A stretch of 64,000 nucleotides of DNA from Lottia gigantea (Eukaryota; Mollusca; Gastropoda; Lottiidae): contig NW_008708646.1 of assembly GCF_000327385.1 (NCBI RefSeq), positions 1-64,000 on the forward strand. Direction: 5' to 3'. How positions within the stretch are numbered: the stretch's first letter is position 1; the number at the start of each line of letters is the position of its first letter. The position numbers and the translations under genes are program-made. Shown here piece after piece: positions 23,101 through 35,500 of the stretch. The notes under the pieces are model-generated. The model did not search any database and was not told the origin of the DNA. It worked only from the letters and a program-made list of their open reading frames with translations.

Positions 23101-26100
23101 AAGTCAAGGGCAATAACTAGAAAACATTTAATCGAAAAATCGTGAATATCGAACTTGTCCAAGATCTCATCAATATAAATGATCACACCAAATTTCATTC
23201 AAATCAGGTGAAAACTGTAGTCTCTATCGCGTTCAAAAGCCAATTTTGACGCGTTTTTGCAAAGTCAACGGCAATAACTCAAAACCCGTTCATCCAAAAA
23301 TCGTGAATATTGAACTTGTCCAAGATCTCATCAATATAAATAATCACACCAAATTTCATTCGAATCAGATGAAAACTGTGGTCTCTATCGCGTTCACAAG
23401 CCAATTGTGGACGGACGGCTTGACATGGGTGACGACAATATACGCACAAAATCATCACCAGAAAGAGAACGTCCACAAAACGAATCTACATAATCGGGAA
23501 CATCACATGCATAGCTACATAGGACCATGCTTGTTATTTAATAAATAAAGTGGCAAAACAGGTGAGTTCGCAATCGTGCAGTGACCAGTTTAGAAGGTAT
23601 CTTAATTGGAATTTCTATTTGTTTATTTATGGGTCATTCATAGTGTAAGGAATGTGATTCCTTCAGTCTTTTTTTCAAATTTGACTTTAATAACAACTTG
23701 TATGTCGTGTTGATTTTCACTGATTTGACAAAGTAACCTCATTGTGAGTTGTGGTGTAGCCTACATTACACAATGGGCTAGATTTTGTCGTCTTTGTGTA
23801 AGAGATTATAAGCCTATTGATGGTTGCCATTGATAATTACTGCTGGTATTATGTTTAACAATTAGAAGCTAGCTTTGTCTTCGGTGAATTTCGTAACGTC
23901 CTTTACAGTTAAATGTTTCATAGCCCAATGTGACAACAATTGGTAATATGATTGCAAACAATTGTCCTAAAATCTAACGTAAAAGTAGTTATTCTCTGAA
24001 GATTAGCTTACAATGCAAGGTAATATACGTACACTCGCAGCTTTAATTTTGATTAAGAACATTTGGCATGCACAGTAACAATCACCAGGATGAAATATTC
24101 AACCTTCTGTCATACACTGCTTTTGAACTGTTTGGGGCGATACTAAATAATATAACGAAGTTTTGTCAAAATCCGACAAGAATCGTGCCTTTGAGTGTTT
24201 ACAGGCTAAAATTTGAAAGAGTTTTCAAGGACAGAGTCCATAACTCCTGTAAAACGGTTTTGGTTTTTCAATAGGGTTCATCCATTGGTGATAATAAACA
24301 ATTTCACCAATCTTCGTCAAAATCTGTCTAAATTGTTTACGAGCTAAAAGCCTTCAAGAAAAAAGGCAAATAACTCATACCAAATATTTTTGCTTTTCAT
24401 TCGGATTCATCAATGGTTGATAACAAACACTTACGCCATGTGTCGTCAAAATCTGTCAGGAATTGTGCCTTCTTCATTGTTTCAGAGCTAAAAATTGACG
24501 CGTTGAACAAGGGCAATAAAACATACTAATTATTAGATTTTTCTGATTTTCAATAGGCTTCTTCCATAGGTGATTACAAACAATCACACAAAGTTTCGTC
24601 AAGAATTGTGCCTTCTAGAGTGTTTATTAGCAATTGTGGACGGATGGAGAGATGGACATGGGTGACGACAATATACCCCCTCCCCAATTTCCAATATGGA
24701 CAGAATAACATTTAAATCAAAATTATAGGAAGCACTTGATGACCCCAAATTTTCTCAGTCAAAATATAACAAAATTTCAAACTAATAACTCCCATAGATA
24801 ACGATAAAGACATAACTGACAACTTTCAAACTTACTTCCACATAATCTCACATAATCCCACAGCAATAGTCGAGTCTTATTTTATCAAAATACATTAAGA
24901 TAGAGTCACAATTCAACATGTTTATCATCCATGCATAACGCTGTAAACAAAATGACGGATTCTAAAACTAAACAAACATACTTCGAAATGCAGATATAAC
25001 ACAAACGCAAGCTTGTAAATCAACCAATTGACCTGAAAATGTGTGTTATTGTTCATTCGATGTCAGTAGATTCCGATAATATTACTTGTTGATTTTGTAA
25101 ATCGAAGATAAACATTACAAAACAATGTTATTTAGTGCACACTCGGTTCAACCTCCATCACCCTTCATGTCTGTTTCACATGTAAAAATACGCAATTCTC
25201 AGAAAATACAATTTCTATAATTCTTTTTATATAATATGATGTATGAAACCAAAGCATAAGAATCTGTCGATACAAATAAATAAACGACGAACTATATTCC
25301 CGGCGTATGCGTATCTTTAAAGTGATAGGTCTATTCCTGCGCTAAAAGTTATGAAATTTTAAAATATACACGTAATCTAGAAGTTGCCTACGTGTACGTT
25401 AAAGTTAGGTGCACAATTTGGTACATTTGCCTTCCGAAAAAATATTTGTCAATTTGATTATCAATATATACAAATAAAGGTTGATTTCCGAAAATAGCAC
25501 ACTATTATCCGTAAAAAACATCACGTGACCATTATATCATGGTTGCTATCCAAAAACATAAGTGTCAAAGTAGTACAAATGTAATTTTTTTTATGCCATC
25601 TACTTGGATGCTTTGTTGAAACGATTTAGGAAGGATATCTATAACTTTGTTAAAGTTTTTAAATGCTATATAAAAATTCTATTAATGTATGGATAGACAT
25701 TTGTGTATTGGTTTTAGTCCGATGATTCTTGCCAAATAAGTTGAATAAAATACAGATCTAGGCTACAATCACTGTCCATACACGGGGTTAGTTTAGAAAA
25801 TAAATTTAGTCTCCCGCGACTGAATAACAAACCATTTGCATCTTCTTTGATAAAACTCACAGATTCCGTGTTAATCTAGTAGTAAAACAGAGCCCCAAAA
25901 TAGAGTCTGTTGAGTCTGGGTGGGCCTAGAATGGCTAGATCCAAAATCCAGTTCACGTAGGCCTACAAATCATAACTCAACATGTAACATGATTTTGATA
26001 TCAAACAGGCTATACAGGTAGAGTGTAACGTTTTCGTCACCCCTTGTAGTAATGTTAGATAGTACGGGTATACATGTAGCCTAGGTTATGAAGAGGCAAT

Positions 26101-29100
26101 GACCCAATGCAGGTATAGGCCACCATACAATTTGAGTCTATTTTCTGTAAGGTATTGTGTTAAATTGGATTTTTTTTGCAGATTCCAAGTCTGGGCTATT
26201 GTCCCTTACTTATATAAGGTTTGATTCTTGGATAATCAAGGTTTTCTTGTTTTATTGGAGTTAGTAAAATACCCAAATTTTGACACATAATTGATAAGTA
26301 CATTTTTCTAAACTTTTTTTAAACTTTTTTTTATCTTTTTCAGTGATTATTGAGCTTGTGACACGTCCTTATACCTCTTGTATCTTGTTTGCATGTCTAG
26401 GGAACTTTTTAGAATGTGTCTTGGGTTTGCCAAACAAGGTTTACCTTACCCTTAAACATTTTGTGCTATAGAAATATATTAAAGAAGCACATACCTGCTA
26501 AAAATTCAGCCTCTTTGGTATATTTGTAATCAGGTACAATAACCCAGTCTGCATCAGGTAATGGAATACTTTTGTCTTTTGAAGCTGTATACTTAAGCGG
26601 TGATGGAATAATTGTTTCTGGTACTTTACCAAAATCTTTCACATAAGCATTGATTGAAAAACGGTTATTTGGCGTGAATGGGTCGAATCTGTCAGTTAAA
26701 TCATCTGTTTTATATCTAGAAAAGACAGTAATAACCCATCGAGACATTTTGTGATAAACTTATCGATTTCTGGCGACTGGTTTTCGAAAGTATCTTACGA
26801 GTAAGACACGTCTTACGATGGTCTTACGACATATCATAGTCGTAAGATAGGTTTTCGAAAGTGTCCTAAGTTACGATAAATCATAAATTTCATCGTAATC
26901 TTAAGATACCTCTCGACCTGTCTTAAGATGGTCTTATGATTATCATACGAGCTTCGATATCACGCGAATAAAAGAATATGGCTGCTGTTTACATGCACAT
27001 TCGACAGCAAGCTGAAAACGTACGCCGAATAACCCACTAGACTACATGGATGATGAACAAATAGTATGTAGATATAGACTTTCACGCCCAATGATACTAG
27101 ATTTATGTAGAATGTTCCAAACAGCCCTAGCAAGGCCAACAGCAAGATCTCGTGCCATTCCAGTTTCGTTCCAGATCATGGTTGCACTCAGATTTTATGC
27201 CACTGGAAGCTTTCAGATGGTCAATGCTGATGTCAATAACAAGATCTAGACCAAGTGTATCAAAAATAACACGTGATGTAACTGCATGTTTAAAGAGGGT
27301 TTGTAATGACTATATAAAGATGCCAACTGGCCAGGCTGGACTTCGCAACATCATGAGAGGTTTTCATGAAAAACATACTACACATAGTATACATACGCAT
27401 AAAAGCTCCAACAGAGGATGAACATCTTTATGTAAATAGAAAAAGCTGCCATTCTATTAATGTTCAAGCAGTTTGCGATTCAAATATGAAGTTTTCTTTT
27501 TAGCACTGTTTGTTACTACATTGCTGTGTCGGCTGAAAAGTAAGGACTAATTTTTCTCCACTTCGTCTATCAAAATTTGAATATCTTTTTTAAGTAATAA
27601 CTATAAATTTTATTTCCTATAATTTTTTTAATAGTAAATGTTATCACTTATGACAGTTATAAGAGCATCTGAGGTATGACTATCGTAAGACAGCTTTGAT
27701 TTACATTCTATGACATGTCGTATGATAGTCATAAGATAGTCTTAAATTTGTCTGAAGATATATCTTATGACGTTTCTTACGATACTTTCGAAAACCAGGC
27801 CCCTGATTTTCATTTCCCGTTAAAAGGCAACTTTCCAGTATTATGGTGAAAGTTTAGTGCAACTTGAAAAAGTTTCATCATGAAAAATAATCTATCAAGT
27901 CCATTACAAAAATGTTTTACAGCAATGAAATCCTCAGATTAGCAATCCATCAACTTTTTGAGTAGTTTTCATTCCGATTAAGCTACAGGTCAAAGGGTGC
28001 GAATACAACAGACTCGTTATAAAGTGTCAGGCGCGGTGTACCGATCCTATCCGGACGCAGCTATTTGATCAGGATCGTGCAAAAAGGCGGTGCGGTTTAT
28101 GAAATACTCCCGAACACGAATTGCTGTCGGGACCTTGGTAGGGGCTTCAAACCTCGTCTATTTCCACCTTAAAGGGGTAGTATTTTCATTATCAACGTCC
28201 TAAATTATACCTGAAAATATTTGTTAAATATGCTATTATACCTATGTACATGTATCTACCTGATCAAACTGAATTAGTTTTAAAAAGGTTAATTGAAAAC
28301 GGAGAGTACCAAACGTTAAATAAGCAGTTTGACCTGTTTTGTTGTTTGGCTTTATAATAGCTAATTGTTTTAGTTGAAACCTTTAGAATACAATAAGACG
28401 TTTTTCTTTAACTTAAATCCGTACAGTAGTTTTTACATTCGTCGGTCGCTATTTTCTTTTGTTCTTTTTGCGTTCCTATTTGTAGTGTTGTTGTGTATGT
28501 TGAGCAACTATGACGGGCAGGGTATTCTTACTCTTCTAGACACCTGATACATTTCATAATGAAATACTCACTTTTGATTCCTCATGTGAAATTTTCAGTT
28601 ACTACTACCAATGCTTAGTTATTTTTTAAAATATTTTTGGCGTTAAAAATTTACGGCTAGAGTTTTTTAAATTAAAACTTCCGGATACGTTTAGGGACTC
28701 ATTACTCTAATTTTTGGTGTACAATTTTCACAAGTTTGAGCACAAAAATCTACAAAAAGGCGAATGTGCCTATATGCATAAACGGCTGCTTTGTATTCAG
28801 GGAACTTTCAGTCGGCTTTCAGCTTTCTGGAACTAACAAAAAAATAATGCCAAAAACCGAGAGTTTTATAACATGGTAATTAAAGATTGGCATTATAAAC
28901 AGAGAATGCTATATGATAGATACACAATAGTGAAGAAGTACAATCACTTAAAATCTTATAGTTAAGAACTTTCATGTAATATTAAAAGATCAAACAAAAT
29001 AGATACAGACCGTTTCCATTGTTCAACTCTTTTAAAATCTTTAACCCAGTCCAATTTTTCCCCGGCAGTACTCTGAAGAACCTTACTGACCATACCATCT

Positions 29101-29500
29101 GCAGTTACATAAATGTTAGGCATGGCATCAGTCTTTGCCACTGACCAATGACCAATTTTGCATTGAAATCCTCTTACTTCTCCATGTTTTAATTCACCAA
29201 ACTTTCGTGTCGGCGTCAGTTTAAACAAACCACCATTTACGTGTTGAATGATGACGTCATATCCTGGTAATTCATAAGGAACATGTCCTCTTAGATGCTG
29301 GGGTTCAACCATTTCCATACTGTAGAAATATATTTCCCAATTACCAAGCGGGATGGGTTTATACCCAACATTTTTCAATGTGTATTCAGCTAGGAAAGTA
29401 TCGGCATTATTATCAAAGTTACTAATAACTTCATATTCAATGGACAAATTTTCTGCTATCTGATCAATCACTGATTGGTCAACTACAGGAAGTGGTTCCA
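17167..29500 (-). CDS. Module 2 of the tandem GH20 protein (exons 11-19)
   Basis: Exon 11 starts with the linker [19 protein letters not shown] and gives the second N-terminal chitobiase domain (ending VEQWKR). Exon 12 ([20 protein letters not shown]) and part of exon 13 give the GH20b-type domain. Exons 13-17 give the barrel, with [81 protein letters not shown] and [10 protein letters not shown]. Exons 18-19 give the C-terminal domain ([29 protein letters not shown]) and the hydrophobic tail. There is no start codon or signal peptide at the head of exon 11, which argues against an independent gene. Catalytic residues are intact. Confidence 0.85.
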
Positions 29501-32500
29501 CTTAAAAAGAAAATATATATATCGTAGATGAGGGTACAAGCGTAAACGTTAAACATCAACGCTTTGCTTAATTCAAAATAGCGTTTTCTTCACATAACGT
29601 GCACGTTTAGTCGTACGAATTTCTGACAAACGGGATACAGATATTTTAGCTGGTTTTTTGATATTTGATTTAACGAGTCAAATCTTGCAAAGTTTTGGAA
29701 AAGTAAACGGTAATTTGTCGAAAATTGTGAGGCTGTAGCCAACTTAATACACGTATCTAAACAATACACATACACTTGGCTTTCCTATGGTCTGATTGAA
29801 ATTGTTCCTATACATACAAAACAATTTTGAACTTTTGTCTGATTTAGAATAAAAAGTTATAGAGATGCAAACCTGGATGTAGGTTGATTATTCGACTTTC
29901 TCGTTTTCCATCTTGGTTACTGAAAAATATACAGTAAGTTAATATTAGCAATTTTTAACACTTCACATGACGATTTCCGTTATTATTCGTTTAAAAATTA
30001 AAATGCAGAATAGAAACAGTAAGCACAGTCCTATATTGCCACACATCTTCATTAAGTGCGAAAGTAACATAATAATGTTTTAAAATATTTCAAGGGATTA
30101 CAAAGAGGTTCCGATAACAATGTCCTATTTCATTATGTGGTTTCTATTTACACAAAACTATTTTCAAATACTGTAAAATAAGATTAAACACCTTAAAATA
30201 TCTGTAAAATTATGTAGTTGATATTCGTTTTCTGTATTCGTGATGATACCTTTCAAAGCTATAGCGTTTAAAAGTAATACAAGTTGATTCATTTTAATTC
30301 TTATACTCGAAAAATAATATGTATGTCATAGCATACTGTGTTTAAACTGATAAGGTCACTCTTTGAAACAATGTAGATACGGTTTCTTGAGAACTTAGCC
30401 ATAATTTCAATTACACTTTATTTATTGTAAATGTCAAAAATACGCTATTAAGTCACACTAAGTCACTTAAAGTACATTCCAATCTAACATAACGTAAGCC
30501 ACACATAACTTCCAATGCACTACATTTTAAACACATTTGATAATCATCATGTTAATATATCTTCAAGCGTAACGGAAATTGTTGTGGTGTAATATTAATT
30601 AAAAAAATCCGTACAAGCAAGATATCTTCCAAAGTATGGCAAAACCGATAGTAAAGATAGCTTGCGATGCAAGTTAACATACGCCCACTGGCAGCTGTCA
30701 GAAAACAGCCTTTAGTGACTAAAGTACGAATTTTCTCATATTGAAGAAATTATTTATGCTGAATAATTCCACAAAATTTTTTAAAATCAATATCAATAAC
30801 CCAAATACAACAAACAATTAAATCACACAGCTCTAATCAAGGGCAAAAAACAACTTTTGACGCGTGTTTACAAAGTCAAGGGCATTAACTCAAAAAATGT
30901 TCATCAAAAATATATCTTATTAGAACTTGTCCGAGATCTTATCAATTCCAATGATCACACCAAGTTTCATCAGAATCGGTTGAAAACTGTAGCGTCAATC
31001 CTGCTCACAAACTATTTTTAACAAATTTCAACACGTTTTAACAAAGTCAAGGGCAATAACTCAAAAACCGTTCATCAAAAATGCGTCAAGTTAGAACTTG
31101 TCCGAGATCTTATCAATTCCAATGATCACACCAAGTTTCATCAGAATCGGATGAAAACTGTAGCTTCAATCCTGCTCACGAACAATTTTTAACATATTTC
31201 AAGGCGTTCTAAGTCAAGGGCAATATCTCAAAAACCGTTCATCGAACTTGACCGAGATCTTATCATTCTAAAGCATCACACCAAGTTTGATCAAAATCAG
31301 ATGAAAACTGTAGTCTCTATAGTGCCCACAAGAAATGTTGACGGACGGACGGACGGACAGGGGCGACGACAATATACGACCACATATTCACGTGGGCGTA
31401 TAAAAACTGAATAGTAGTGACATCCTCCAAAGAGAAGTACCAATAATTTTCTTTCATGAAAATCACACATTCACAAATAAGGATTCATTCACTCATTGTT
31501 GTCGAAACCTTTCTTCAAAGCATCCATTTTATGCAAACTAAAACACATTAATTAATTTTCACGGATGAGATCTCTTACATCTTCATTTCTTGTCAACCAA
31601 ATACAGAAAAAATTGATAATTAACCATTATGAGGCCAGTGTCGAGGGCCTTGTCTAGCATTAACTCACTACGAATCGTGTTGACTTGAATATTTTACTTC
31701 AGTCAACTCTAATCCAAGGTGTCCTCTCATTATTTGAACATCAGTCAAACACTGATCCTTAAGCTAACTTTGACAATAAATTACGTCAAGCAACCTATTT
31801 AAAACCTGAATATGAAATATTTTATAATTTTATTACGACCTACATAAATGCTACTTCATTTAGTATGTCCTTTAAGCAAAAACGTTTTATTAAACATATA
31901 AGTTGTGTTGGTAGCAAAAGTTCTAACCTTGTTTTAAGTAAAACTGAATTGTTACTTTTCAAGACCGTATTCTCGTCGGCTACCGACCATGTTACACCAT
32001 TATCTACACTATATTGTACCATTTGACCATTGTATTCTGTATTGGTGATTAATTTCATATTTTTGACCCTAAAATATTTGTTTCGCATATAACTTATTCA
32101 AATTCAAGATTGGACTTCGTCATATTAAAACACGCATGGACAATATGCATGGAGGTACTCAATACACAGACGTATTTCACAAGAGCAATTCTTATAAAGT
32201 GTTTGTATAGTGTCGAATATCAGGCTAACAATTTGATAGTATAGCGAAGTTTACGTACGTTCCACCTGGAGGTGAAATCCTATATTTAATTCCAAGTCTT
32301 TCTAATCGAAACAAATATCTCAATCCTACAGACTTTGAAAATCTTGCCCAATCCATATCAATCTGTACATCTCTCTCAGTTTTGTCCATAATTGTCTCCC
32401 AGTCAGCCTTATGCCATGCCCTCTCTCCAATAGCAAGAATTCGTGGAAATATCATATACTGCAATTCCTCTGGTGTCCTTACAGTCTCACTCCATAAATG

Positions 32501-35500
32501 ACCTTGCATACCTAAAATAAAGTTCTGTTAAACATAAATTGTATATCTACATGTCAATAACAGAAAATTGACTGAACATTAATGATTTTATCATTTTGAC
32601 AAAATATTTTTCTCGTACGAATCTACGTAGAGACTTAAAATTTCATTAAAAAATCAAACTTAAAGTCACATATTTGACTTACAGTTTGCGCAAAAAATGA
32701 AGATGTCTTTCAATGACACATTACATGTTATAAAAATAGTTCGAAAATCATCGGTAATCAGAAACACTCGCTTAAAACAATTTAATGAAAATAAACATAA
32801 CTAGATTTTTTCTGTGATTGTTCTGCGGATTACACAAGTCCATGATCCATTAAAGGCGTCAAACGTTGTCAAAAGTAATTGTAACCAATCGAATACATTA
32901 TACAAGTCGCTGTTCAACAATGAGAATACAAGACCTCATCACGTGTAGTCAGAAAAAGGACTATGATTTACAGAATCTTTTAGTAAATATTAATTTCGTC
33001 CTTACGTGCATTGTTATCAAACTGCATGTGAAACGATCAATTTCGTTTCTTTTTTGTTTTCTGAAAGTTTTCTACCACAGCACCGTTCTAATGACGTTGT
33101 CTTTCTTGAAAACCGAGGGGCTCTTTTCTAGTTCGGTTCGCTTTCAAACAATTCATTGTGTGATCAGGAAACGGGTTCTTACATGGTACGCTTTGATTAT
33201 TTGAAATAAAATTACTTAAATGTGAATGTGTTAAAAGAAAAACTTGTCAGGTTACAATTGAATGGAAAAATATCGGAAAATAATAAAGAGACGAAATTGA
33301 ATATGTGAAATGTCTGAATTTATAATAAAATACAATGCAAATGAGATGAGTAATAAGAATGTTTATGAACAGAACCTTTCCCCTTACCAATAATATTTTC
33401 AGGCTTCGTTAAAGTTGGACATGTCTCTTCATCTTTACAGAATGTCTTTTGATCAAGAGGGTCACCGAATCTTGTAAAATCAATATTCTGGTACACATCG
33501 TCAGGCATAAAACTAAACGTTTTCTTTGTGTCTGTGAATCTAGGAGCCCAGTAATATCCTCTTTCCTCAGGGTCGGGCTCATATGGGTGGTCAAAATAAA
33601 GATGAGTTGCTTGACACATTATGACCTGCATAATGAAAAATAAATAAATGTGTAACATATAAAGATAAGAAGAGGTATATTGGATATTGTTTGCACTTCC
33701 GGCTACAGGGTTTTTAATACCAGCCCTATTTTTTCTAGAAAAAAACTACCACAACTAGCTAGTCTAATTCATATCATTAGTTTTGTACATTACAACATTT
33801 ATATGGATGTATAGGTATATCTGTGATATGAACATTAATATAATTCAATTTACTTTGTATCCAGCATTAGCTAAGTTGTAGGCATGTGCAGCACCTCCCC
33901 ATTCCCAAATATTATTCCAAATATAGGCATACGAATCCTTCGATGTTGGATCACTTATATTAAATGGTTTACCAGCTTTCATCATACCGTCTTCCCATGC
34001 CGCCATATTTAATCCTCGTTTACCTTAAAAATAATCTAATGATTGTTACATTATTCCTCAGTTTTCGAGGATTTGAACAATATGGGGCCTCGTAAAGGCT
34101 ACATGTAATAATTCATATAATAACACGGACAAATCCTTTCTTGTTATTTTTATAGACATGATATCTTGCCTTAAACTTTTTGTGGGCGTATTTAATAATT
34201 ATTCCAACTTTGGATTGTACAAAATGTAAGTTCACATAATATATAAATGTAAGTAGTTAAAACCTTCATGCATAATAAAAACTTCTATTTCCATGTTTAA
34301 TCTTCTCTGTCAACTTGAAACTTTAACGATTTTGTTACAAATGAATAATATAATAACATACAAACAAAATCATGACAAGATCTGTGATAAAAGATCCTTT
34401 TTTACTCTATATGCACTTCTAGAAATATGTACTATAATATATATTCAAATAGTTTGTAAGCTATTAAAGTATAATACCTGTTAAATCTGCAACTTGCTTG
34501 AAGAATATTTCCTTGATGTCGTCGGAGACAACAGGTTTACCTGTGCTCAGTTCTTGACATTTTGAGGAATTTACCCAGGCACCCTTTCCAACTTCATCAC
34601 CCCCAAAATGATACATTTTCAATGGTTGAATATCTTTGTGCAACTTTATAAGTTCATCTATCACGTGACCTAAAAACTTGTAGGTAGAGTTTATACAAGG
34701 GCTAACTGCATTATCATCAAAGAATTGGACAGACCAGTATTTTGATTTATCAGTTGGGTCATGAAGAAGATATTCCTCTGCATCTGCATTTCGGTCTGAT
34801 TTAACTAAATTGTTATATCTTTTTTCCATGGCCTTAATCGCTGCACGAGCATGTCCTGGCATATCGAATTCTGGAATAACTTGTATGTGTCTTGTAGATG
34901 CGTAGCGAAGGATTTCTTGATAATCAGCTACAGAGTAGTATCCTGAACCGGAATTGGGAGTGTAAGGACCGGACCCCAGCTGTGGTAAAAGACATTCGTT
35001 CGTATCATAGCATCTTTTTGCTCCAATCTTACAAAAACAAAAAAATGAAAATTTAACAGGAAATAATTGCCAACTGTTATGTATGTTAATAAAAGCATCT
35101 CAAAAATGTATACAGATTTACTTTAGGTCGATGAATATTTTAATATATGCCGAATCGCTTATGTTTTGTCCAGAGATTTATCAGACACACACATAATTGC
35201 ATGTTCTGTTGAACTACACATGAGCTACAACTGCTTTAAACCTGATTGATTCGCAAGACCTAGAGCTTTTTCCTTGGAAGGAAACCTTCGTTCAAACAGA
35301 GACTTTATATACCTTTCTGAGCCACTAATCGACATTCCTCAAAACCATGATTCAATTATGCTGCTTAAGTGCAAAGAGATTCCAATAAAAACTAATTTAC
35401 CTCTGTTAGTTCCGGTAAACCTGGAATTTCAAGTCGCCAACCCTCATCATCAGACAGATGAAAGTGGAGTTTGTTCAGTTTCACCATCGCCATAGCATCC

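Noticed and set aside
28020-28160. GC-richer patch that might be an exon
   Set aside because: No open frame with splice sites matches the chitobiase phases, and it lies between exons 11 and 12, which already join correctly.
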